Source: Arion vulgaris (Eukaryota > Mollusca > Gastropoda > Stylommatophora > Arionidae). Taken from it: a stretch of 64,000 nucleotides of DNA. Location of the stretch: positions 51,136,407-51,200,406 of the forward strand of contig CM036762.1 of assembly GCA_020796225.1 (NCBI GenBank), written 5' to 3'. Under the pieces are notes generated by a model that had not been told where the DNA came from, ran no database searches, and was given only the letters and a program-made list of their open reading frames with translations. A program made the position numbers and the translations under genes. Numbering within the stretch: position 1 is the stretch's first letter; every line of letters begins with the position of its first letter. This document shows positions 56,301 to 64,000 of the stretch, piece by piece.

Positions 56301-59300
56301 TAGAGTTCCATTATTTAATACAAACATCGTCTTTGGTTTCCTGAAAATATTTGTAAGAGCGGATTTCTTGACAACAGACACAAGATCACGTTTCGAGGGC
56401 GAAATCGACGAGATGGAGACCGTCCCTGGGAAGTTGCTAATCCAGTAAATGCTGTCGTTTTAGCATATCAGAACGTCGCTGCAATAAGGCAACAATTGAA
56501 AGCCTCTTGGATTGTCAAAGGTATTCTCTCAGTGTCTAATTGCAGACATCATCATCATCTCCAGTGACGGCTCGTGATTATTTTTGTTGGTGATGGGCCA
56601 GATAAATTTTTTGTTGAAAAATCGTGGTTTTTGGTTTAAGTTATATTTTAGTATTTACTATTATGTCTACTCCGGGAAGATATTTAACTTACAAAGCTAA
56701 CCAGTATCACGTTAAAAGTAATAACTATGAACAAATTATATTTAAAAAAAGTTACATTATTTTTGTGGGCCAAGCATCACTAGACCTTAATGACGAGCCG
56801 CCACTGATCCTCACGATCATCAGTCCATGTTGGTCATTATCATCAACGTCATCATTATCAACTTCATCACTATATTAGAATCACCACAATCATCACTATT
56901 ATCAAGTATGTAGTTAAATATTCTCACCGCAACTGTCACCATTACAATCATTGCCAGAATACCTCATAATTATCAGTATAATTACCATAATTATCATTAC
57001 AATTGTTCAAAATATTCATTATATTTATTATAATTAGCATAAATTGCTATTAGTCTCTAATTACCATCATAACTACCATAATTTATCATCGATTTCATCA
57101 TCATTAGCATCATATCATCAATCCTCTCTCAATTATCATCATTTAGTAATGATGAAAATCACAATAACACATTCATTTTCAGTAATATTCTAATTATTTT
57201 AAAAAAGCCAAGTATTTTCTGTTTCAATTTCTGAAAGCCATTTGGTTTCTCATTATATTACACGCATTTCGATAATGCCTGCCCCTGTCTATAATAAACC
57301 CTGCCTACATACACTATGCCTGCCACAGTTGATAATTCTAAGTATATCATACTCCACCACGTTTCTCTATGTATGTAATACTTCGTATTGTGTAAAGTTA
57401 CATAAACTAACTATTTCGATAATAAATATGTTCTCTGAATTAACTATTCAGATAATGTCTTAAGAAATATAAAATTACTTTTACCATTGAAGTCAGAGTA
57501 AGACTCGCCTGAATGTCGAGTCGCCCGAGTGGTTACCGGGGCCCAAATTTGGGACGTAAAGAATAGAACCACTGTTACCTGCCACGCATGTCGTAAAGGC
57601 GACTAAGGAGGTTTGGCTGAAATCGGATGCATATGTCCGCTAGGGAATGCTAACCCGAAACAAATGCTTGCAGAAAACGGATGCACCAGGCCGCAAGGCG
57701 CATAACATGGTGCAACGACCCCTCACAATGAGGAATGGGATAACGGATTCTACGGTCGCCAATCTGCCTCTGAGATTTAGCCACGCGGTAAAAATGTCAG
57801 ACCCACCATCACGAGGGTGGCCAAAACTTACTGCGGGAAGAGGTCGGCGCAAACTGGGAAGCAGAAATAATAGGAATTATATCCTACAGAACTGTCCCCA
57901 GTATGCAGACTTGAGAAGAAAGGGGTGGCCGACTTACACTAGTGTCCAAGACAAACTGTATGGCGTGGCTGATAATCTGAGCAGACGGCTGCCTTTATTA
58001 TAGAATCCGAAATCCCAATCTAGTGAGAACGCAGAAGACAAACTGTATGGCGTGGCTGATAATCTGAGCAGACGGCTGCCTTTATTATAGAATCCGAAAT
58101 CCCAATCTAGTGAGAACCCAGAAGACAAACTGTATGGCGTGGTTGATAATCTGAGGCAGACGGCTGCCTTTATTAGAGAATCCGAAATCCCAATCTAGTG
58201 AGAACGCAGAAGACAAACTGTATGGCGTGGCTGATAATCTGAGGCAGACGGATGCCTTTATTAGAGAATCCGAAATCCCAATCTAGTGAGAACGCAGAAG
58301 ACAAACTGTATGGCGTGGCTGATAATCTGAGGCAGACGGATGCCTTTATTAGAGAATCCGAAATCCAATCTAGTGAGAACGCAGAAGACAAACTGTATGG
58401 CGTGGCTGATAATCTGAGGCAGACGGCTGCCTTTATTAGAGAATCCGAAATCCCAATCTAGTGAGAACGCAGAAGACAAACTGTATGGCCTGGCTGATAA
58501 TCTGAGGCAGACGGCTGCCTTTATTAGAGAATCCGAAATCCCAATCTAGTGAGAACGCAGAAGACAAACTGTATGGCGTGGCTGATAATCTGAGGCAGAC
58601 GGCTGCCTTTATTAGAGAATCCGAAATCCCAATCTAGTGAGAACGCAGAAGACAAACTGTATGGCGTGGCTGATAATCTGAGGCAGACGGCTGCCTTTAT
58701 TATAGAATCCGAAATCCCAATCTAGTGAGAACGCAGAAGACAAACTGTTGGCGTGGCTGATAATCTGAGGCAGACGGCTGCCTTTATTAGAGAATCCGAA
58801 ATCCCAATCTAGTGAGAACACAGAAGACAAACTGTATGGCGTGGCTGATAATCTGAGGCAGACGGTGCCTTTATTAGAGAATCCGAAATCCCAATCTAGT
58901 GAGAACGCAGAAGACAAACTGTATGGCGTGGCTGATAATCTGAGGCAGACGGCTGCCTTTATTAGAGAATCCGAAATCCCAATCTAGTGAGAACGCAGAA
59001 GACAAACTGTATGGCGTGGCTGATAATCTGAGGCAGACGGCTGCCTTTATTAGAGAATCCGAAATCCCAATCTAGTGAGAACGCAGAAGACAAACTGTAT
59101 GGCGTGGCTGATAATCGAGGCAGACGGCTGCCTTTATTAGAGAATCCGAAATCCCAATCTAGTGAGAACGCAGAAGACAAACTGTATGGCGTGGCTGATA
59201 ATCTGAGGCAGACGGCTGCCTTTATTAGAGAATCCAAATCCCAATCTAGTGAGAACGCAGAAGACAAACTGTATGGCGTGGCTGATAATCTGAGGCAACG

Positions 59301-61502
59301 GCTGCCTTTATTAGAGAATCCGAAATCCCAATCTAGTGAGAACACAGAAGACAAACTGTATGGCGTGGCTGATAATCTGAGGCAGACGGCTGCCTTTATT
59401 AGAGAATCCGAAATCCCAATCTAGTGAGAACACAGAAGACAAACTGTATGCGTGGCTGATAATCTGAGGCAGACGGCTGCCTTTATTAGAGAATCCGAAA
59501 TCCCAATCTAGTGAGAACGCAGAAGACAAACTGTATGGCGTGGCTGATAATCTGAGGCAGACGGCTGCCTTTATTATAGAATCCGAAATCCCAATCTAGT
59601 GAGAACGCAGAAGAAGAATAAGAAGAATGTCGAGTGATACTGGTGGTAATGAAAGCTAGCCTTCACGCAAACATTAGTGAGAGGCGCCATATAAGGCTTC
59701 ATGACTACGCCTGAATTCATAGTAGGCGAAAACAGAACCCAAAAGAAAAATCGTTCTTCAATATAGAATTACTCATGTCATCTTCTAATGTAATATCATC
59801 TTCTTCTTCTATGAACGATTCATATCGACCTCTTGTTAACTACTCTTTGTGATTTGTGTCTCAAGCGGGCAAAAGTATGGACAGAGCCGATATCATCAAT
59901 ACGGTACGCTCTCAATTATGTGACACGGGCAAGTCTCAGACACTGGAACTAGTTCGAGAATTAGGCGTTAAGTTTGGACATGCCAGACAGTGTCGTCATC
60001 GTGGTAGAGAGAGAAGATTTAGTAATCAACTTCTCATGTGTACGGTGAGCAAATGGACTTAGGGATGGCTGTTGCAACGGAGGACAGAGCACGAATGGGA
60101 ATGCCCAATGTGCCATGACGTCCATCGCATAACATAACATAACATCTTTGTGCTTTGAATGTGATCGGAGCCTAAGAGCGATTGTACGTTGTGCCAGTTA
60201 TGCGAGTACAAGTAGGCAAACACATCAGATTTCTGCAACGTTTTTTATTTACTAGAGTAGCTTCCCTTGGCCTCTATCTCAGTCGTCTCTTACGACATGC
60301 TTTGTAGGTCACAGTGTTACTATTCTTTGCTCCCATTGAGAGTCCTGGCAACAAACACGGAGGTAATGTAATATAAAACATTCATCATGTAATTGCATAA
60401 TGTAATTTAATTACTATGTAATTGCATAATGTAATATAATTACTCATGTAATTGCATAATGTAATTTAATTACTCATGTAATTGCATAATGTAATATAGT
60501 TACTCATGTAATTGCATAATGTAATATGTAAGTACTAACATGATTTTCGTATACAATATTAAACTACCTACATCATCTCCTTACATTCGATATGGTCAAC
60601 TCGATCTGGTCTAGACAGCATGGGCGCCCATTATTACGCTTCATTGACACCTGCAAGCATGATCTAACTTCATGCGGCATAGACAAAGAACACCGGGAGC
60701 GGCTGGGCAAAGACAGGCAAACATGTCAGGCGGCAGTGAGGGGCGGCTCAAAAAGAAAAGAAGAAAAACAACAGCACATGTGGAGGCAAAAGAGAGCGCA
60801 GAGAGCAGAGAGACCATCCTATGTATCAGCTCCAGTCTCCAGTTTCACCTGCAGCAACTGTGGCAAGGATTGCCACTCCAGAATAGGCCATTACAGCCAC
60901 AAGAAACGTTGTGATTTAGTGCAAAACATACTACGTGACGTAAGACCTATTGTCTCCTGAGAAAAAGAGGCCAATGAGGACATCATCTCTTTATGTAATA
61001 TATGGCTACTTACATGTTACTATACTTCAGTGGCGGCTCGTGGTCATTTCCCTTGGTGGGGCCAGACACAAATTTTCGGAAAAATCATGGTTTTGGAGTA
61101 TTTACTATTATTTGTCTATTCCAGGAAATTATTTTCCCTTTCGATTATTGGTGGGGCCGGGCCCCACTGGCCCTTAATGACGAGCGGGCCCCCCCCCTGC
61201 CCTACTTACAAATTACCCTAATATTCTTCTTCTCCATCAACGATATCTGGTCATGAGCTTGCACCCTATAATAGAATATGACTAATCATGTGATGGCCAT
61301 GAATTCAACTTTCTAATATAATTTCTAACTTATACACCTTTGAACAGGTGTCATTTCAGAAGGAGGTCGACAGGCAGACATCATGCCAGAAAAGGCGTGC
61401 ATGGAGTACTTGCTGAAGGTACCCAAACCTGCCGAGATGAAGATTCTGGGCGAACTACTGCATCGATGCTTTGAAGGATCTGCAACTGCGACTGGCTGCA
61501 AG
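50274..61502 (+). CDS. PM20D2: PM20D2-like peptidase M20 / amidohydrolase-fold gene, metal ligands lost, 3' end not resolved
   Basis: Exons 50274-50367, 51061-51190, 52712-52889, 54208-54356, 56378-56520 and 61348-61502 join without a frame break into 283 codons. The ATG has an in-frame TAG at 50262-50264. Matching PM20D2 blocks are a helical N-terminus, FPTAFKAEF, NIGYLCQYD, GNNLSTVVSLTAALGL, GKITMFDAGCFKGLDFILMA, RPWEVANPVNAVVLAYQN and VISEGG. PM20D2 enzymes are dinuclear metal dipeptidases, but the metal-binding C-G-H motif reads R-G-N (Arg105, Asn107), the P-A-E-E motif reads P-G-D-T (Asp143, Thr144), the His of M-A-H-P is Tyr168, and the His of the dimerisation-domain insert reads Arg195. 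The frame is intact while the active site is gone, so a non-catalytic protein is the simplest reading. About 150 C-terminal residues of a usual 430 are not accounted for. Confidence 0.85.
50385..50880. repeat. 20-bp minisatellite in PM20D2-like intron 1
   Basis: Unit tagaatagactggtgagaga with a/g and length variants, about 24 copies. Confidence 0.9.
51061..51190 (+). CDS. PM20D2: PM20D2-like exon 2 (residues 32-74)
   Basis: Encodes EDLWRFSEPPGKEFKSH, then VVDFLKKKGFKV and GFPTAF. It corresponds to the W-x-x-PE-x-x-x-E-x-x-x-x helix and the PTAF strand of M20 amidohydrolases. The acceptor is attttctcag and the donor is gtaagc. Confidence 0.9.
51255..51890. repeat. TG-rich tandem array in PM20D2-like intron 2
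   Basis: A unit of about 60 bp containing gtatatgtgacaaagtctgc, gtatgtgaatgcatatatat and gtcaacgcgttcgtg. Roughly 10 degenerate copies. Confidence 0.85.
52315..52450. repeat. CA-rich simple repeat
   Basis: acacatacacagacatacac motifs. No feature beyond the simple repeat. Confidence 0.8.
52500..52685. repeat. 18-bp minisatellite, about 10 copies
   Basis: Unit gtgagttattacttgaat. It ends 27 bp before PM20D2-like exon 3 and may include its branch region. Confidence 0.92.
52712..52889 (+). CDS. PM20D2: PM20D2-like exon 3 (residues 75-134), degenerate first metal site
   Basis: Encodes KAEFIKGDNREHPNIGYL, QYDTGKSSNHSRGNNL and TAALGLQTFIKFAHECVGM. In active family members the region after the conserved YD reads G-H-A-C-G-H-N. 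Here the Cys is Arg and the second His is Asn, while the flanking G, N and L are kept, so the alignment is unambiguous. The acceptor is atatttccag and the donor is gtaaaa (phase 0). Confidence 0.9.
52950..53113. mobile_element. hAT-like MITE, copy 3 (inverted)
   Basis: Same TIRs with the interior in the opposite direction to copies 1 and 2. Flanks are ctttttat / cttcttat (one mismatch). It lies in the intron between PM20D2-like exons 3 and 4. Confidence 0.85.
53385..53875 (-). mobile_element. SINE family G copy split by a LINE 3' end
   Basis: Parts 53385-53584 and 53823-53875 join to one family G copy. The insertion between them is bounded by a perfect gaaccaggtac duplication. Confidence 0.8.
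53585..53811 (+). mobile_element. LINE 3' end insertion with 11-bp target duplication
   Basis: Reads FKIDTTSLCPCEKADMTAEH and ILQNCQLIAGLRKETWPQ, a Cys-x-Cys/His/Cys knuckle typical of LINE C-termini, then stop and a (GA)n tail. gaaccaggtac lies at 53574-53584 and 53812-53822. It is related to the unit that built the 88-bp satellite. Confidence 0.85.
53880..54207. other. Intron DNA, nothing recognised
   Basis: A short G/C-richer patch (gcgacgccctcaagcgccat near 54080) may be a repeat end. Otherwise no feature before PM20D2-like exon 4. Confidence 0.4.
54208..54356 (+). CDS. PM20D2: PM20D2-like exon 4 (residues 135-183), degenerate Glu and His sites
   Basis: Encodes ITVIGCPGDTENTGKITMF, DAGCFKGLDFILMAYPANY and a tail ending FIGSQ. 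The family has G-x-P-A-E-E here, with a catalytic Glu and a metal-binding Glu, and M-A-H-P further on with a metal His. Both sites are substituted (D-T and Y), but the spacing to G-K and D-x-x-F-M-A is exact. The acceptor is ttttaccttag and the donor is gtaagt. Confidence 0.9.
54960..55138 (-). mobile_element. tRNA-derived SINE family B copy
   Basis: The - strand reads gggcggattagcgtaatgcg (A-box region) and gttcaatcccacac (B box), then a body with cacatgtgaggaaagatac. Confidence 0.75.
55165..56275 (-). mobile_element. SINE family G-like copy split by an 865-bp LINE
   Basis: Parts 55165-55258 and 56124-56275 match, in order, the unbroken copy at 61633-61885 (ggactttgcgaatcaacccc, cagcgtgattcgaa, cagacgcca). 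Confidence 0.8.
55259..56123 (+). mobile_element. LINE family 3, 5'-truncated, perfect 11-bp target duplication
   Basis: Starts near the RT active-site region (FADDQAIIS context), continues NIDKTEVMTFAREEN, DFTYLGSIFSANGRI, EMKCLRRMLGVTRRDRLRNE, QQIKWFGHVSRLPSD and KGRPRKRWTSEITEATKE, and ends in a GAA-rich tail. Stops and frameshifts are present. gccattgcttt is duplicated at 55248-55258 and 56124-56134. Confidence 0.88.
56378..56520 (+). CDS. PM20D2: PM20D2-like exon 5 (residues 184-231), dimerisation-domain insert
   Basis: Encodes HKITFRGRNRRDGDRPWEV, NPVNAVVLAYQN and RQQLKASWIVK. It corresponds to the V-x-Y-x-G-K-x-x-H-x-x-x-x-P-W-E-G-x-N-A stretch, with Arg in place of the conserved His. 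The acceptor used is acaacag at 56377, the only one giving the phase left by exon 4. The donor is gtattc. Confidence 0.82.
56562..56806. mobile_element. hAT-like MITE, copy 4, longer interior
   Basis: TIRs CAGTGACGGCTCGT and ACGAGCCGCCACTG. It is 245 bp rather than about 164, with extra AT-rich sequence inside. Flanks atcatctc / atcctcac agree at six of eight bases. It begins 41 bp after PM20D2-like exon 5. Confidence 0.75.
56820..57510. other. ATC-rich low-complexity intron DNA
   Basis: Runs of tcatcatca and cataattatca dominate 56820-57180. The rest is plain AT-rich sequence without genes. Confidence 0.6.
57517..57940 (+). mobile_element. Chimeric retroelement: SINE E head joined to LINE 3' sequence
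   Basis: 57517-57640 is the 5' part of SINE family E (gcccgagtggttaccggggc). At about 57643 it switches to the same sequence that starts the insertion at 29501 (ctagggaatgc, agaaaacggatgca). It leads directly into the 88-bp array. Confidence 0.65.
57935..59612 (+). repeat. 88-bp satellite, about 19 copies, made from a LINE 3' end
   Basis: The unit contains gacaaactgtatggcgtgg and ends tctagtgagaacgcagaa. One frame reads DKLYGVADNLRQTAAFIRES with a stop, the typical C-terminus of a family of mollusc LINEs, plus the short 3' tail. Copies are almost identical and vary mainly by single-base indels. It lies in the intron before PM20D2-like exon 6. Confidence 0.92.
59793..60370 (-). mobile_element. 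SINE-like family F copy split by a LINE 3' end
   Basis: The tail half is 59793-59856 and the rest is 60145-60370 (gcctaagagcgattgtacgt, cacagtgttactattctttg). The insertion between them carries a (CATAA)n tail. Confidence 0.75.
59857..60144 (+). mobile_element. RNase H LINE family 2, 3' end with (CATAA)n tail, inserted in a SINE
   Basis: Reads QAGKSMDRADIINTVRSQLC and then a Cys/His/Arg-rich end (FGHARQCRHRGRERR), finishing in cataacataacataacat. It splits a SINE F copy; tctttgtg[a/c]tttg is duplicated at 59844-59856 and 60145-60157. Confidence 0.8.
60385..60535. repeat. 30-bp tandem array, about 5 copies
   Basis: Unit actcatgtaattgcataatg plus taatataatt. Confidence 0.9.
60585..60965 (+). 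mobile_element. LINE family 4 C-terminal ORF with zinc-finger-like end
   Basis: An open frame 60592-60960 reads GRPLLRFIDTCKHDLTSCGI, a Lys/Arg/Glu-rich stretch and FTCSNCGKDCHSRIGHYSHK followed by a final Cys, a C2H2-like finger typical of this LINE class, then TGA. It is only the 3' end. Confidence 0.75.
61028..61199. mobile_element. hAT-like MITE, copy 5, altered right end
   Basis: The left TIR CAGTGGCGGCTCGT is intact. The right end reads acgagcggg followed by a C-run, so it is damaged. Flanks ctatactt / ccctactt agree at six of eight bases. Confidence 0.7.
61348..61502 (+). CDS. PM20D2: PM20D2-like exon 6 (residues 232-283)
   Basis: Encodes GVISEGGRQADIMPEKACME, then YLLKVPKPAEMKILGELL and a helix ending ATGCK. 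It matches the G-x-I-x-x-G-G-x-x-x-N-I-I-P-x-x-x-x-x-x-Y-x-x-R segment. The acceptor is tttgaacag and the donor is gttact (phase 0). The intron before it is 4.8 kb and holds a satellite and MITEs. Confidence 0.88.
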
Positions 61503-61632
61503 GTTACTTACATACTAGCACTTTTTAGTCATTTTTGTATATTAGATACTGTTGGCACGCATCATATTTTCTGTTCGTATGCCTATGTGGGTCTGTGGTA
61601 GACGATCAGAGTAACATGGTATTAAAAAGTTA

Positions 61633-61885
61633 GTTAATTGCATATCCTTTTTTTACAGGACTTTGCGAATCAACCCCAGATTTTTAACGCTGTTTGTGAT
61701 TTTTCTAGGCATTATTACGTTCAGTAGTTTGCCATTGCTTTCTGAACGGGTGATGTCATCTTCCTTTTGTAAGAATCCATGCGAAACAATTTGCAGCCAA
61801 ACTGTCCGCAGCGTGATTCAAACTCAGAACGTCGGGGTTAATAGACCGAGTCACTATCCCCTAGGCCACAGACGCCACAATATGG
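61633..61885 (-). mobile_element. SINE family G-like copy, unbroken
   Basis: The complement has gtctgtggcctaggggatag (A-box side) and gttctgagtttgaatcac (B-box side). It gives the intact reference for the split copy at 55-56 kb. Confidence 0.7.
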
Positions 61886-61944
61886 TATTACATGGAACAA
61901 AGTGTTTAACAACTACGTTTTTAAAAAATTATAAAAGGGTCTAA

Positions 61945-62222
61945 ATGGGAATGGTTGACTTCATGGCACCATGTTCCCCGATATTATTCCATCGCTGTCG
62001 ACAGAAATGGCACACCATCTACCGAAAGTATTGCACAATGCAGTAACTCCATAGCTCCAGCAACAATCTTAGAGATTTATAAAAATTATGCAGCACTTTC
62101 GGTAGATTTCTGACATTTCTAGGGATGTTATGAAGAAAGTGCACATGTGACTCGGTCCGGATTCGAGTCCACAACCTCCAGAACGACAGTCAGACGTCTA
62201 ACTACTTCGCCATAGAGACATC
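61945..62222 (-). mobile_element. SINE family A copy
   Basis: Contains ctaccgaaagtattgcacaa and tccagcaacaatcttagaga. On the - strand it has the B box gactcgaatccgg-like and a head ending near cgccatagagac. An extra about 45 bp (atgcagcactttcggtag) lies inside. Confidence 0.65.
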
Positions 62223-62331
62223 CCTTCCCCCTCTCTCCTCCTAAAATAAAAAGTTTGAATAGCAATAAGGTGATGGTTGGAGATATCTTTATCAAATCTA
62301 ATATGATATGAACAATTATATGATATATGTT

Positions 62332-62540
62332 GGTGGGACGGATTAGCGTAATGCATAAGCGTTCGATTATTGACTCGGGGACAAGAGGGTTGCGGGTTCA
62401 ATCTCACACTCGACGTTCCACATGTGAGAAAAGGAATTGACTCTCCTAAATACTGCACACTAGAGTTAATAAATATGAAGTGGTGGCAGGCATTTCACAA
62501 CCTAATGTCTGAAAAGGTTACGGAAAAAAGGGGGGAAAAA
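62332..62540 (+). mobile_element. SINE family B copy
   Basis: gggacggattagcgtaatgc, B box gggttcaatctcac and cacatgtgagaaaagg match the copy at 55 kb in the opposite direction. Confidence 0.75.
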
Positions 62541-62624
62541 AGATATATGCTGGTGATCAACACACAAGATAGTTGTTGATACTGACTGCAGTTTGGTGCC
62601 GTCATTCTTGATTGAAGGGAATCT

Positions 62625-62880
62625 CATGTGTGGTGCTGGGGCCCACATGGGAAGCAAAGAATAGTACCACTGTGACATACAAGGAAATGTCGTAAGAGGC
62701 GATTGATGTAGGACCTATGGAAGCTACCCTAGTAAATAAAAAGCATTGCAGAAATAAGATGTGCTGGCCTACTTGTAGGCGCATAACTGGCACAACGTAC
62801 ACTCGCTCTTAGACTCAGATCACATACAAATCACACAGAGTGGTTAACAAGTGATCGATGTAGAGCGTTCGAAGAAGATT
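62625..62880 (+). mobile_element. SINE-like family F copy
   Basis: gggaagcaaagaatagtacc, aagctaccctagtaaataaa, ggcctacttgtaggcgcata, ending gcgttcgaagaag. Confidence 0.75.
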
Positions 62881-63159
62881 GAAGGAATTGTTACATTTCA
62901 AATTGATGTCAGCGGAAATAACAATGTAACGGTTGTTTTTCCCTATCCAAGTTAATTAGTCATCACTTGGATGAAATTCTGACGAACCTGTCCTTCATGA
63001 AGGGGCTAAACAGGGGCACAACAGGTTCACATTCTTGGCTCAAACCACACAGATCACAATGAACGGGTTAACTTGGTTAATAACAACGAGTGCAAACATC
63101 AAATATCATTTTTACATTGTGTTAAAAGTTATTGTGATTTTAGTTATGATGATATATAG

Positions 63160-63256
63160 CTGATAATTTTCAATCTACCGCCAACGATGTGCTGAAACCT
63201 ACAAATCTGGTCTGGTCAGAGAGGATCAGATCGGGAGGAAACTGGGGGAGGCTGCG
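63160..63256 (+). CDS. Uncertain further PM20D2-like exon
   Basis: After a possible acceptor (gatatatag) one frame gives a stretch resembling the family's N-x-V-L-P-N-x-x-L-W helix. A second frame gives RCAETYKSGLVRED and IGRKLGEA, also helix-like. Neither frame has an acceptor in the phase left by exon 6. The block is unique among the surrounding repeats and G/C-richer, which suggests coding sequence, but the exon is not proven. Confidence 0.25.
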
Positions 63257-63289
63257 GTGATACGTAATAAATTGACGTTTAATGACAAC

Positions 63290-63762
63290 GACACGTATGT
63301 ATGGTATCACATAAGCAAGCAGAGACATGTATGTATGGTATCACATAAGCAAGCAGAGACACGTATTCATGGTATCACATAAGCAAGCAGAGACACGTAT
63401 GTATGGTATCACATAAGCAAGCAGAGACACGTATGCATGGTATCACATAAGCAAGCAGAGACACGTATGTATGGTATCACATAAGAAAGCAAAGACACGT
63501 ATGTATGGTATCACATAAGCAAGCAGAGACATGTATGTATGGTATCACATAAGAAAGCAAAGACACGTATGTATGGTATCACATAAGCAAGCAGAACACG
63601 TATGTATGGTATCACATAAGCAAGAAAGACAGTATTCATGGTATCACTAAGCAAGCAGAGACACGTATTCATGGTATCACATAAGCAAGCAGAGACACGT
63701 ATGTATGGTATCACATAAGCAAGCAGAGACACGTATGTATGGTATCACATAAGCAAGCAAAA
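63290..63762. repeat. 34-bp minisatellite, about 14 copies
   Basis: Unit gcagagacacgtatgtatgg plus tatcacataagcaa, with short-deletion variants. Confidence 0.95.
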
Positions 63763-63775
63763 ATGAATAGCAAAA

Positions 63776-63905
63776 TGATAAAACTAACAAAAAAAACAAC
63801 GTTTCGGTCCTAGACCTTAATCAAGGAGGACAAACATAGACAAGGAATACTAAATAAACTAAAGCATAGATCTAAATGAGAAGGATGACTAGCGATACGG
63901 TAACT
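63776..63905 (-). mobile_element. PLE-type 3' terminus with hammerhead-like core
   Basis: The - strand reads CCTTGATTAAGGTC-TAG-GACCGAAACG at 63797-63826. The box-stem-GAAACG order is as in the 41-44 kb copies, but both sides of the stem have different bases and still pair. The interior lies toward the right window edge. Confidence 0.55.
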
Positions 63906-64000
63906 ATTCACCGCCATTGATGTCTTTTACAGAGGACACAATATTTACAGACCAGTCTTTGTAATGTGTTTTTAAAAACCACACGTACACGAAAAAAACT

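Noticed and set aside
58173..59529. Several frames with repeated SLDWDFGFSNKG or KLYGVADNLR
   Set aside because: Shadow frames of the 88-bp satellite. Only the + strand LINE C-terminus reading has meaning, and only as the origin of the unit.

Overview
The window is animal (eukaryotic) nuclear DNA. It is AT-rich, its genes are split into small exons with GT..AG introns, and it is crowded with non-LTR retrotransposon fragments, tRNA-derived SINEs, a Penelope-like element and many minisatellites. The mix of RNase H-bearing LINEs, RTE-like LINEs, Penelope elements with GIY-YIG domains and hAT MITEs, together with the divergence of the two host genes from vertebrate orthologues, suggests a lophotrochozoan, most likely a gastropod mollusc. 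The species is an inference and is not proven by the sequence.

Two host genes are readable, both on the + strand. (1) 3533-30736 is the gene for Notum, the secreted carboxylesterase that removes palmitoleate from Wnt. Thirteen exons are visible and their phases agree throughout (1260 coding bases in frame, 419 residues plus stop). The catalytic Ser, Asp and His are all present. The 5' exons (signal peptide and N-terminal region) were not found and probably lie upstream of the window. (2) 50274-61502 is the start of a PM20D2-like member of the peptidase M20 / amidohydrolase family. Six exons run from an ATG for 849 bases (283 codons) without a frame break. The fold is recognisable, but the residues that bind the metals in this family are replaced at every site that can be read. 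This looks like a pseudoenzyme with an intact reading frame and is the most interesting gene in the window. Its 3' part lies beyond or near the right edge.

Layout: 1-3530, repeats and unassigned DNA; 3.5-31.3 kb, Notum with introns full of SINEs, LINE fragments and arrays; 31.3-50.2 kb, intergenic, holding a 32-bp minisatellite of about 1.7 kb, a 34-bp minisatellite, a Penelope inverted dimer with a 12-bp target duplication, a 2.3-kb RTE-like LINE (- strand) and a 1.1-kb RTE-like LINE (+ strand); 50.3-63.2 kb, the PM20D2-like gene with hAT MITEs, nested SINE/LINE insertions and a 1.7-kb satellite; 63.3-64.0 kb, another minisatellite and a Penelope 3' end.

Three of the tandem arrays are built from segments of LINE sequence whose single-copy relatives are also in the window. 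Several insertions have perfect 8-13 bp target-site duplications that give relative dates. No bacterial genes, CRISPR arrays, rRNA or functional tRNA genes were seen. All family names come from reading translations and motifs by eye; no database was searched.
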